Shown here in pieces: positions 7,449-15,736 of a DNA stretch of 64,000 bases (within the stretch, counting starts at the first letter, position 1; each line of letters starts with the position of its first letter). The stretch lies in contig NZ_AP018786.1 of the NCBI RefSeq assembly GCF_003609995.1, forward strand, positions 2,242,001 through 2,306,000, in the 5' to 3' direction. Made by a program: the position numbers and the translations under genes. The DNA is from Sutterella megalosphaeroides (GTDB lineage Bacteria > Pseudomonadota > Gammaproteobacteria > Burkholderiales > Burkholderiaceae_F). The notes under the pieces are model-generated. The model did no database searches. It was not told the DNA's origin and worked only from the letters and a program-made list of their open reading frames with translations.

Positions 7449-8902
7449 TCAGAACGTGATGTCGAAGACCTGCTGCAGGTAGAGCGCCGCCGACGCCATG
7501 ATCCCGAGAATCACGAAGAGCGGCCCGTAAAAGCGCACCCACTTGAAGTAGTCGACCTTGGAGATCGCAAGCGTGGCGATGAAAAAGCCCGACGTCGGGA
7601 AAAGAATGTCGGTCAGCTGCCCGCCCCAGGCGTTTGCGGAGACGATCGCCTGCTGCGAGATGTCCAGAAGCGTCCCTAGAGGCGAAAGAATCGGCATCGT
7701 CAGAATGGTGAGTGCGGTAGCGCCCGGGATGAGCAGATTGAAAATCGACTGCTCCCACAAGACGGCGATGGCCGTGAGCGCGGGCGGCGTCGAAGAGAGC
7801 GCTCCTTCGAGCCAATAGACGATCGTATCGGTGATGAGGCCCTTGTCCATAACGACCGAGATCGACGCGGCCACGCCGCACAGAAGCGCCCCGACCATCA
7901 GGTCGTGCATCCCCGCGTTGATGTCGTCGCAAATTTGTTGGGCGGACTTCCCGGCGATCGCGGCCGCGATGATCCCGACCGAAAGGAAGAGCCCGCCGAT
8001 CGCTTCAAAGCCGAGGTTGAGCATCAGGATGAGCGCGATGACAATCGGGAACATGACAAGGGTGGCCGCGCCCGCTGCGACCTGGCGCTTCGTGAAGACT
8101 TTGTCTTCGCCCGCCTCTTTGAGGATCTTCTCGCGCAGCTCGCGGTCGGTTTCAAAGGAGAGGCTCTTCGTCGGGTCCTTCTTGATGCGCGCCGCATAGA
8201 AGGAAACGTAGACGATTGAAACGACCACGGCGAGTACGAGGACGACGAGGCGCAGGCCCGAACCCGAGAACATCGGAATCTGCGCGATCTGCTGACCGAT
8301 CCCCACCGACGCCGGGACGGTGATGCCGAAAATGAACCCCATGCAGGGCCCGAGAAGCGCCACGGCCGTGGCGGTCATGCCGTCGTAACCCAGACGGTAA
8401 AAGAGCGGCAGAAAGACGGGCAGGTATGCGAGCGACAGTTCCGGCGTGCCGATGAAGGCCGACACGATCGAGACGGCCGCCATCAGCATGGGGGCGACGA
8501 GGTAGTCGCACCGCCCACGGCACCCGAGAGTTTTTGGATCCCGAGGTCGATGATGCCGCAACGCTTCAAAAGCCCCATGCAGGCGCCGACGAGGAAGGTA
8601 AGGATGATGACGCCCGAGGCCTTTTCAAAGCCGTACGGAATCGCCGTGATGATTTCGAGCCAGCCCGCGGGATGGGGTTCGATTTCCTTATAGGTTCCGG
8701 AGACGACGAGGTTCTGCACGCCCTTGGCGGTCTCGACGAGCTGCCGCTCGTACTCGCCCGCGGGGATCACGTACGTGAGCGCCGCCATGACGAGGATGAA
8801 GGTTCCGAGAATGATGTAAATATCCGGAAGCTTGAAACGCTTTTTCGACGTGTCGCGGGCGGTCTCTTCCCGCGGCGGGGTCGCTTTCGTGGTGTCCGAC
8901 AT
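7449..8902 (-). pseudogene. YfcC-family carboxylate/amino-acid carrier, frameshifted
   Basis: Two overlapping frames together make one multi-pass membrane carrier of the YfcC/DcuC-like anaerobic carrier family, about 485 residues as expected. The N-terminal part (start 8902, AAAGGAG upstream) gives LPDIYIILGTFILVMAALTYVIPAGEY and runs to GIIDLGIQKLSGAVGG. The C-terminal part (open to 7449) resumes at DYLVAPMLMAAVSIVSAFIGTPELS and continues through about ten membrane segments. The break lies near 8495-8510 and is explained by loss of one base in the GGCGGTGCGACTAC stretch. Either the gene is recently inactivated or this is a sequencing error; the remainder is well conserved in reading. Position suggests it imports the substrate of the allE cluster. 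Related YfcC carriers are linked to dipeptide, arginine or dicarboxylate traffic. Confidence 0.75.
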
Positions 8903-9377
8903 GATGGGAAACTCCTTTGAACGGATGGAGGCCGTCGCCGCGCGACGACCGTTCGTCATGCCTTCCATTCTTTCGAAATCCCCCGCAAAACTCTCCGCTC
9001 ATCGACGCCAGTCGATGGTCTTTTCGCGCCACGCACTTTCTTGACGCGTACGAAGGACGTGCGTTCGCTCCGACCTGGGGGCGCACCCCCGACGAAATGC
9101 CGAAGGCGCGCACGCGCAGCGTCGGCGATCGAAAGCGAGAGCCTTGAAAAGCCGTTGTCGCGCGCATCGCAGGCTTTTCGGACCTTCCGCGCCGCAACCG
9201 ACGCGGGCGCACCCTCACCCTTTCTCCGGATACGTACCCGACATTCCTTATGCGGCACGTTGCCATGTTCCGCTAAAAAAAGCGCTTGACGGAAAGCCCT
9301 GAGACTGACGTCCGGAGACACGTTTTGCTTTCGACCGACGGAACCGACATCCGACCGAACAACCGGGCACGCAGGCC
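8903..9377. other. Intergenic region between two carrier genes
   Basis: About 475 bases with no supported gene. It carries the promoter of the YfcC-like gene and the end of the upstream carrier transcript. An AT-rich patch at 9268-9290 (GCTAAAAAAAGCGC) is the only low-GC spot. I see no convincing terminator or operator here. Confidence 0.5.
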
Positions 9378-10667
9378 TCAGAGAAGCGTCAGCACCATCG
9401 TGATCGCCAGTGCCACGCCGGTCCCGAAGAGAATCGACGGGCGCTGAAACGCATTGGCTTCCTTGAGCTCGGCCCCGGGCGTCACGGGCACGACGGTCGA
9501 GAGTGCCGCAACGGGACCGCCCGTGAGGAAGCATTGGATGACGGCCGCCCCGGAAGCCGCGGCAAACGCCGCGTCGAAAGGATCGGCTCCGGCCTCGAGC
9601 ACGATTTGGAGAAAAGGAACGATCACGGCCACCGACGCCCCGTAGGACTGAGTCACGAAAGCCGTCACGCACGCTACGGCAAACATTACCGTCACGGGCG
9701 CAGCCGAAACGAGCGGTTCGACAATGCCCGCAAGCACGTCGACGAGACCGATTTCGCGAATGACGTTCGACAAAAAGAGAAACCCGAGCGTGGCGACGAG
9801 CGGCGTGGCAACAAGCCCGACGCCCCGGATCATGTCGGCTTCGGCCTTGCGGGCGGGCGCCCCCGAGAGGAGCATCGTCACCACGGCGGCGAGCACCCCC
9901 ACGAGGAAAACGGGCAGCCCCGCAATAAAACCCGCGCAGAGAACGAGAAACGGGAAAAACGCCCGAACGGAAGAATCGGTCGGGGAACGCGAGGCGATTT
10001 CGCGCAGCACGGCACCGTGCGCGGCGGGGTCGACCGAAAAGCCCGAGAGCCGGAGGGCGCGAGAGGCTCTCCAGGCCGAGGCGGCGAAAACCGAGAGACC
10101 GACGACGAGCCCGAGCACGTTGAAGAGTCCGTAGCCGACGCCGGCCGTCGCAAGAATCGCTACCTGGGTCGGGTGAGTGAAGCCCGCCAGGTTGCCGATG
10201 TGTCCGGCATGCGCGATGATCCCGGCCGTTTTGTTGGGCGTCACGCCGAGGCGCACGGCGGCGGGCGCCGTCACGATCGCGGTCACCACGGGCTGCGTAA
10301 AACCCGTGAGCGCTCCGATGCAGCCCGCGGCGAGGCCGCCCGCGACGGCTACGCCCACGCCGCCCCCGAGTCGGTCGCCGATCCGAACGACGTCGCGCAC
10401 CACGATGTCAAGGTAACCCGTCGATTTGAGTACGCCGATAAAAAGCAGAATCCCCGTCATGTCGACGAGCACCGGATTGAGCCCGGAAACAAGGAGCTTT
10501 GCGACCGTGAGCGGCGCCTCGCCCGTGAGCGGAATTCCCGCAATCGTCGCCGAGAGCGACGCGCCGATAATGGCGGTGAGATAAAGCGGCGTTTTGCCGG
10601 TGATCATCAAAAAGAGCGTCCCGAGCATGACGCCCTGAGCGACGATCGTTCCAAAGCCTCCTTCCAT
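9378..10667 (-). CDS. GntP/CitM-like membrane transporter
   Basis: A 429-residue integral membrane protein with about 11-12 hydrophobic segments. The start at 10667 (MEGGFGTIVAQG) is chosen because GGGAG lies upstream; the longer frame to 10856 adds a non-hydrophobic Arg-rich leader. The TGFTQPVVTAIVTAPAAVRLG and GHIGNLAGFTHPTQVAIL loops look like two inverted re-entrant halves typical of the ion-transporter superfamily. The C-terminal half has QSYGASVAVIVPFLQIVLEAG. Substrate unknown; gluconate, citrate or another carboxylate would fit the family. It precedes the ureide cluster on the same strand but is separated by 475 bases, so co-regulation is possible and not shown. Confidence 0.7.
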   Translation of the reverse strand: MEGGFGTIVAQGVMLGTLFLMITGKTPLYLTAIIGASLSATIAGIPLTGEAPLTVAKLLVSGLNPVLVDMTGILLFIGVLKSTGYLDIVVRDVVRIGDRLGGGVGVAVAGGLAAGCIGALTGFTQPVVTAIVTAPAAVRLGVTPNKTAGIIAHAGHIGNLAGFTHPTQVAILATAGVGYGLFNVLGLVVGLSVFAASAWRASRALRLSGFSVDPAAHGAVLREIASRSPTDSSVRAFFPFLVLCAGFIAGLPVFLVGVLAAVVTMLLSGAPARKAEADMIRGVGLVATPLVATLGFLFLSNVIREIGLVDVLAGIVEPLVSAAPVTVMFAVACVTAFVTQSYGASVAVIVPFLQIVLEAGADPFDAAFAAASGAAVIQCFLTGGPVAALSTVVPVTPGAELKEANAFQRPSILFGTGVALAITMVLTLL

Positions 10668-10953
10668 GATGCGTTTTCTCCCGTCGGTTGGCGACTGGCT
10701 TTCAACCGGTCTGACTGCGATCGACGGCAAATTCGGGAAAGTCGCTCCGCTTTCGCGGTTGTCTTTCGCTTTTGTCGTCCGACGGCCACACTTTACCGAC
10801 CGCGTAACTGCGGCGCCGAGAGCTGCGAACGCCAATCGCTTGTCATTGCGCGCCACGGCGCGACTCCTCCGCGACGTCCGAAGACGGGCGGAGAACTCGA
10901 ACGCATCGTCGGCGTGCGGGGGAGAAGGGAATGAGAGAGGAAGCGGGAACCGT

Positions 10954-11718
10954 TCAGTTGCGCCGCTCGACGTAGTGCTTCACCGCCCCTCGCAGCGCCG
11001 CGCGGGCTTCTTCCGAAGGGTAGTCGTCCCCGACCGAGCCGAAGGGGGCGATCAGCCCCGGAGGACGTCGGTAGATCTGAAGGGCGAAGTTTTCGACCTT
11101 TTCCCGTTCGAGCCAGCGGGCAAGTTGCAGGAGGTCGTCGTTTGCGAGGTAATCGGGATGCGCGGTCGTGCGGCATTCGAAGCGAACGCCCGAGTCGCGC
11201 ACGAGGCGAAAAGCGTCGAGAAAGCGCGCGTACGCCCCCTTTGCGCCCACAACGGCCTCGAACTTATCGGGCGCGTCGGGCGAGGCTTTCACGTCGAGGC
11301 CCACCCACTCGAGATCGGGGAGAATCTCCGCGAGGCGCGCGGGATAAGCGCCTCCCGTGTGAAGCCCCGCCGCGAAGCCCCATTCCCGCACGCGCCGCAC
11401 GGCTTCGGGAAGCGCCGGATCGATCGTGGGTTCGCCGCCCGAAAAGACAACGCCGTCCAAAAGGCCGCGGCGTCGGGCGAGAAGCCGCTCGACCTCCTCC
11501 CAGGAGCCGTGTTCGAGCTCCGGCGCAAAGTCGCGCGACTGCATCCAGGGATTGTGGCAGTATGCGCACCGCCAGGGGCAGCCCTGCACGAACACGACCG
11601 CCGAGAGTTTTCCCGGGAAGTCGATCGTCGTAAAGGGGGTGATACCCGCAACGCGAAGCGCCCCGGCCGGGCGGCTCGGGGCGACGTCGCGCGAATCGCA
11701 CGATCCGCAATGCGTCAT
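10954..11718 (-). CDS. nrdG: Anaerobic ribonucleotide reductase activating protein
   Basis: A 254-residue radical SAM enzyme that installs the glycyl radical on NrdD using a 4Fe-4S cluster and S-adenosylmethionine. The cluster motif CPWRCAYC is at about residue 48, followed by NPWMQSRDF. GLLDGVVFSGGEPTIDPAL near residue 88 is the SAM-binding GGEP. TIDFPGKLSAVVFVQG is typical of this activase group. N-terminal CGSC is an extra cysteine pair. It overlaps the 65-residue glycyl-radical gene by 4 bases (ATGA), so all three nrd genes form one operon. Confidence 0.95.
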   Translation of the reverse strand: MTHCGSCDSRDVAPSRPAGALRVAGITPFTTIDFPGKLSAVVFVQGCPWRCAYCHNPWMQSRDFAPELEHGSWEEVERLLARRRGLLDGVVFSGGEPTIDPALPEAVRRVREWGFAAGLHTGGAYPARLAEILPDLEWVGLDVKASPDAPDKFEAVVGAKGAYARFLDAFRLVRDSGVRFECRTTAHPDYLANDDLLQLARWLEREKVENFALQIYRRPPGLIAPFGSVGDDYPSEEARAALRGAVKHYVERRN

Positions 11719-11912
11719 TTCGCGTCGCGGTGCGTTTCGTGGGCGCGAGCGCTCGATTCGGTAAAGCAGACGCGCTCTTCGAATTCGCCCTTCTTGCCGA
11801 TGTTGAAGCTCTGCACCGGGCGGTGGTAACCCATCACGCGGGTCCAGACTTCGCAGGGCTGGCGTTCGGAATCCTTGAGTTCGAGCGTTTCGTTTTTCGT
11901 CGTTTCAGTCAT
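11715..11912 (-). CDS. Separate glycyl-radical domain of the class III ribonucleotide reductase
   Basis: A 65-residue protein with its own AAGGAG 6 bases before the ATG at 11912. Residues 20-48 contain CEVWTRVMGYHRP and FNIGKKGEFEERV. This matches the extreme C-terminus of ordinary NrdD proteins, where the Gly of R-V-x-G-Y (here Gly28) carries the radical. The large subunit upstream ends right after its zinc site and lacks this segment, so the radical domain is encoded in trans. The two genes are not in the same frame (gap 32 bases), so this is not a simple stop mutation. Similar short ORFs beside nrdG exist in some proteobacteria as far as I recall, often annotated vaguely. Confidence 0.85.
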   Translation of the reverse strand: MTETTKNETLELKDSERQPCEVWTRVMGYHRPVQSFNIGKKGEFEERVCFTESSARAHETHRDAK

Positions 11913-11944
11913 TTCATGCTCCTTCGTTGATTAACCATACGGGG

Positions 11945-13972
11945 TCAGCTGGCCGCTTCGGCGTGCGCTTCGCGGCGCTTCTTCGCGATCAGCTCCGCGT
12001 CGCACTTCGGGCAGAAGTCGTGGCGGCCGGAAAGGTACCCGTGCTTCGGGCAGATCGAGAACGTGGGCGTCACGGTGATGTAGGGGAGACGGAAGCGCGT
12101 GAGCGCGCGGCGCACGAGGTCGCGGCACGCCTCGGGCGAAGAGAGCGCCTCGTTCATGTAGAGGTGCAACACCGTGCCGCCCGTATACTTGCGCTGCAGG
12201 TCGTCCTGACGTTCGAGCGCCTCGAAGGGGTCGTCCGTGAAGTTGACGGGAAGCTGCGAGCTGTTCGTGTAGTAGGGGTTCGAGGTCGTACCCGCCTGCA
12301 AAATGTCGGGGAAACGCTTGCGGTCTTCTTTCGCGAAGCGGTAGGTCGTTCCTTCGGCGGGGGTGGCCTCAAGGTTGTACATATGGTCCGTCTCTTCCTG
12401 GAAGGCGACGAGCCGCGCACGCACGTGATCGAGAAATTCGAGCGCGAACGCGTGCCCCTTTTCCGTCGTGATGTCTTCGGCATCGTCCGTGTAGTTGCGG
12501 ATCATTTCGTTGATGCCGTTGACGCCGATCGTCGAGAAATGGTTGCGCAGCGTCCCGAGGTAGCGCTTCGTATAGGGGAAGAGCCCCTGGTCGATGTGGT
12601 GCTGGATGACCTTGCGCTTGATTTCAAGGCTCGTCTTCGCCAGATCAAGCAGGTAGTCGAGGCGCGCGAAGAGCCCCTCGCGGTCCCCCTTGAAGAGGTA
12701 CCCGAGGCGAGCGCAGTTGACGGTCACGACACCGAGCGACCCGGTTTGCTCGGCCGAGCCGAAAAGGCCGTTGCCGCGCTTAAGCAACTCCCGCAGGTCG
12801 AGCTGCAACCGGCAACACATCGAGCGGATCATGTTCGGCTTCAATTCCGAATTGATGAAATTCTGGAAATACGGCAACCCGTAGCGCGCCGTCATGTCGA
12901 AGAGGCGCGTCGCGTTTTCGCTCGTCCAATCGAAGTCGGGCGTGATGTTGTAGGTCGGGATCGGGAACGTGAACACGCGTCCCTTCGCGTCGCCCTTCAT
13001 CATCACTTCGATGTACGCGCGGTTGATCATGTCCATTTCGGCCTGAAGGTCCCCGTACGTGAAGGGCATTTCTTCGCCGCCGATGATCGGGCGCTGCGGC
13101 TTCAGGTCTTCCGGGCACGTCCAGTCGAAGGTGAGGTTCGTAAAGGGTGTCTGCGTCCCCCAGCGCGAAGGCACGTTGAGGTTGTAGATCAACTCCTGAA
13201 TGCACTGAAGGACTTCTTCGTAGGGAAGGTTGTCCTTGCGGATGTAGGGAGCGAGGTACGTGTCGAAGGACGAAAAGGCCTGCGCGCCCGCCCATTCGTT
13301 TTGCATCGTGCCGAGGAAGTTGACGATCTGGCCCGTCGCGGACGACAAGTGCTTCGGGGGATTGGCTTCGACCTTCCCCGCGACGCCGTTCAGGCCCTCC
13401 TGAAGGAGCGTACGCAGGGACCAGCCCGCGCAGTAGCCCGAAAGCATGTCGAGATCGTGGATGTGGATGTCCGCTTCGCGGTGCGCGCGACCGACTTCCT
13501 GCGGGTAGATGTAACTCAACCAGTAGTTGGCCACGACCTTACCGGAGACGTTCAGAATGAGCCCCCCCAACGAATAGCCCTGGTTGGCGTTCGCGTTGAC
13601 ACGCCAGTCGATCTGATCGAGGTACTCGTTGATGGAACTTTCGACGTTCACCCAGCTCTGCTTGGCGTTGCGCACCTTGGCGCGGGATTCGCGATAGACG
13701 ATGTAGGCGCGCAGCGTCGTGAAGCACCCCGCTTCGAAAAGCGCATGCTCGACCGCATCCTGCACCTCCTCGACGTGAAGCGTCCGGCCGGAGCGCACGT
13801 CCCCGAGACGCTTCATCACGATCGTCTCCACGATCTCTCGGGCGCGCTCGGCGTCGAACTCCCGCGTGGCCTTGCCGGCACGCGCCACGGCCGAGACGAT
13901 TTTTTCCACGTCGAATTCCCGCACGGAGCCGTCCCGCTTCAAAAGGTGCTTCGGTCGAACCGTATTTTCCAT
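11945..13972 (-). CDS. nrdD: Anaerobic ribonucleoside-triphosphate reductase, large part without radical domain
   Basis: A 675-residue protein that reduces ribonucleotides to deoxyribonucleotides without oxygen. Residues 1-95 form an ATP-cone (LLKRDGSVREFDVEKIVSAV), the allosteric site. The catalytic barrel follows, with GYCAGWSLRTLLQEG, NVPSRWGTQTPFTN and TSNPYYTNSSQLPV. The C-terminus has the zinc-binding cysteines (SICPKHGYLSGRHDFCPKC) and then stops at AHAEAAS. Normal NrdD continues another 40-60 residues to the glycyl-radical loop; here that is the next gene. GGGGAG precedes the ATG at 13972. Upstream lies an NrdR box, consistent with deoxynucleotide-responsive repression. Confidence 0.95.
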   Translation of the reverse strand: MENTVRPKHLLKRDGSVREFDVEKIVSAVARAGKATREFDAERAREIVETIVMKRLGDVRSGRTLHVEEVQDAVEHALFEAGCFTTLRAYIVYRESRAKVRNAKQSWVNVESSINEYLDQIDWRVNANANQGYSLGGLILNVSGKVVANYWLSYIYPQEVGRAHREADIHIHDLDMLSGYCAGWSLRTLLQEGLNGVAGKVEANPPKHLSSATGQIVNFLGTMQNEWAGAQAFSSFDTYLAPYIRKDNLPYEEVLQCIQELIYNLNVPSRWGTQTPFTNLTFDWTCPEDLKPQRPIIGGEEMPFTYGDLQAEMDMINRAYIEVMMKGDAKGRVFTFPIPTYNITPDFDWTSENATRLFDMTARYGLPYFQNFINSELKPNMIRSMCCRLQLDLRELLKRGNGLFGSAEQTGSLGVVTVNCARLGYLFKGDREGLFARLDYLLDLAKTSLEIKRKVIQHHIDQGLFPYTKRYLGTLRNHFSTIGVNGINEMIRNYTDDAEDITTEKGHAFALEFLDHVRARLVAFQEETDHMYNLEATPAEGTTYRFAKEDRKRFPDILQAGTTSNPYYTNSSQLPVNFTDDPFEALERQDDLQRKYTGGTVLHLYMNEALSSPEACRDLVRRALTRFRLPYITVTPTFSICPKHGYLSGRHDFCPKCDAELIAKKRREAHAEAAS

Positions 13973-14013
13973 TGCGCTCCCCGTCTTCTGAAAATTTCAA
14001 GAATCTGCGGTAG

Positions 14014-14029
14014 TTGCTATATATTGTGT
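14014..14029. promoter_or_regulatory. NrdR box upstream of nrdD
   Basis: TTGCTATATATTGTGT matches 13 of 16 positions of the recalled NrdR consensus (acaCwAtATaTwGtgt), including the whole core. It overlaps a candidate -10 (TATATA on the minus strand) about 45 bases before the nrdD ATG. NrdR is the dATP-sensing repressor of ribonucleotide reductase genes and normally binds two boxes about 31-32 bp apart, centre to centre. Confidence 0.7.
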
Positions 14030-14042
14030 TTCATATACAAGC

Positions 14043-14064
14043 AATCCACCATGAATGGTGGATT
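14043..14064. promoter_or_regulatory. 22-bp perfect palindrome in the nrdD control region
   Basis: Arms AATCCACCAT and ATGGTGGATT separated by two bases (GA). Its centre is 32 bp from the centre of the NrdR box, the spacing expected for a second box, but the sequence does not match that consensus. It probably binds another dimeric regulator or acts as an odd partner site. Confidence 0.5.
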
Positions 14065-14501
14065 CAACCCGCAGGACCTCCACTATAGCAAGTTGCCGTC
14101 CGAACCGCGTCCTCCTTTGTGAGGAGGTGGTCCGATAAGCGCGGGCGCGACGTTGCACAAAAAAATTACACCTCCACAAGATGCGGCAACCTCTGCCGTG
14201 CGAGCCCCAAGGCTAGGCGCCGACGCGCAACCTTATCCACATACCTGGTACTTACCCTAGGCCGCATCGACCGATTCGGGTTTGTACCAATCCGCTATAT
14301 GACCTGTCGTTTTCTCGCATGTGGCGCGCGCCTCGCGCTCCCTACACTTCTTCCCCGAGTGTTCTCTGCGCGCATGCGTTGCGCGCAACCTTCGACGAAG
14401 AGCCCCGAGGGGCTGCCGAAGAAAACGCACCGGGAGAAGCGCCGTCTGCGCGCTTTCCCCGCTTTTCTCCGGCAAGCATGCGGCCTCGTCGAAACTCCGT
14501 C

Positions 14502-14537
14502 AGCCCGGTGGCCGGAAGGTACCGGGCTCCTTTTTTT
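14502..14537 (+). terminator. Rho-independent terminator (plus strand)
   Basis: Stem AGCCCGGT / ACCGGGCT with an 11-base loop, then CCTTTTTTT. No gene is recognised immediately upstream on the plus strand, which suggests an unannotated transcript between about 14100 and 14500. Confidence 0.7.
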
Positions 14538-15190
14538 GCCCGCCGCTTTTTATGCGGCTCTTTTCACCCGCATCGGGTGAGAGCCCTCGGCCGCCGCCCG
14601 AGCCGGACGATACGGGACGGCACGACCCGTTCGGGTGCATCCTCGTCCGTTCCCGTGCGCTCCGGTGCGTCGGAGCGGGAAAGCCACCGGGGCTCTCGGG
14701 CCGCCCGCTTTCGAGCATGCACCCCCTGAAAACCCAAGGATCGGACGCTCTCCTTACGTACTTTTGCGTAAGCTGAATTCACCCCCGTCGGAAGCGTCTT
14801 CCCAAGCCGAACGCACCAAATCGGTGCGCCATACCCCGAAAAGGCGCCTTTTCGGGAAAAGACATTCTTTTTATTCTTATCAAATGTTATACGCAGTATC
14901 GCTTAGAGACCTCAAAATGCGTCGATCGAAGTGCTTTGAGACGCCTTGAGGCACCCTCCCCGCAGCGTCGATTTGGGGACTGTACGGCGTGCGGGAGGTC
15001 GCTTCGCACGCCCGTGCGTCCCGAGCACGAGCCCGGAGGTCGCGGGAGGGTCCCTGCGGCGTTGAGGCCCCTGCGAGGCATTGAGGGTGAGTGCTCCGGT
15101 GAGGTTTCCCGGACGCCCGCAAGGGCGAAAGGAGAGGCGCAGGGAAAAGCGGCACGCAAGTCGGACCGACGCGAGGGCCCGCCCCAAAAA

Positions 15191-15235
15191 AAGAAAAAGG
15201 CTGACGACGGTCCCTTTATCCGTCATCAGCCTTTT
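15191..15235. terminator. Bidirectional terminator-like hairpin
   Basis: Stem GGCTGACGACGG / CCGTCATCAGCC with one mismatch, flanked by AAAAAAAGAAAAA on the left and TTTTC on the right. It would terminate strongly on the minus strand and weakly on the plus strand. No annotated gene ends here in either direction. Confidence 0.65.
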
Positions 15236-15380
15236 CTCGTCGTGCAGCTTCGTTTGTTTTGTCGGAAGCAGGACCAACCACAACCGACGTGCGCTTGAGG
15301 AGCAACGCATGGAGCTTTCGCGTGCTGCAGGACCTAAGTTACACCCCGTCATACGGATGCGCAAATTGTCTTTTTTGTGA

Positions 15381-15410
15381 GTTTACGCCTCGTTTCCAGT
15401 TGTTTACGCC
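15381..15410. repeat. Direct repeat GTTTACGCC, 21-bp spacing
   Basis: GTTTACGCC occurs at 15381-15389 and 15402-15410, each followed two bases later by GTTT. Same-face spacing suggests a protein-binding pair, about 330 bases before the acyl-CoA synthetase start. Purpose unknown. Confidence 0.4.
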
Positions 15411-15574
15411 CTGTTTTTATCTCCTTATAGGTAAGAAAATCCCCAACCGCCGAACGCGCTTTCGTTTGATGCCTTCGACCGATCCGATCGGAAAAGGGCG
15501 TCCGAACGTCTCCGTGATTACGTATTTATACGTACCCACAGCCGACTTCCCGCGTCGACGCCCGCGTACACGCA

Positions 15575-15592
15575 ATCATCCGTACGGATGAT
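15575..15592. promoter_or_regulatory. 18-bp perfect palindrome upstream of acyl-CoA synthetase gene
   Basis: ATCATCCGTACGGATGAT, perfectly symmetric, 144 bases before the ATG at 15737. The form fits a TetR- or GntR-type operator, such as those controlling fatty-acid genes. No such regulator gene is in the window, so the owner is unknown. Confidence 0.45.
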
Positions 15593-15736
15593 CCCGCGTC
15601 CCTTCCATCGGGAATAGGATCGAAGAGCGGGAAGGCCCGTCGCACACCACGCGGTACACTACCCGCCACACGATACGAAGCCGGGCATCTCGTGCGCGTA
15701 CTGCGCGCTTTTGTGCCCCATTCCTCACGAAAATCC

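Larger units (their letters stand above)
13973..15736. other. Long gene-poor region between nrdD and the first acyl-CoA synthetase
   Basis: About 1.75 kb without a convincing protein gene. The left end holds the nrdD control region. The middle has a rho-independent terminator (14502-14537), a GC-rich foldable stretch (14575-14700), a 22-bp perfect palindrome at 14835-14856 (arm CCCGAAAAGGC), and a bidirectional hairpin terminator at 15191-15235. The right end has 21-bp-spaced direct repeats and an 18-bp palindrome. ORFs in all frames are Arg/Ser-rich and lack ribosome sites. One or more small RNAs could be encoded; I did not recognise 6S, tmRNA, RNase P or SRP RNA motifs. Confidence 0.5.

Noticed and set aside
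14233-14241. A perfect DnaA box (TTATCCACA)
   Set aside because: Only one copy in the region, with no dnaA, dnaN or AT-rich unwinding element, so it does not support an origin.
14575-14700. Foldable GC-rich block considered as 6S RNA, SRP RNA or a cobalamin riboswitch
   Set aside because: None of the conserved motifs I know for these RNAs is present on either strand. Kept only as an unexplained structured region.
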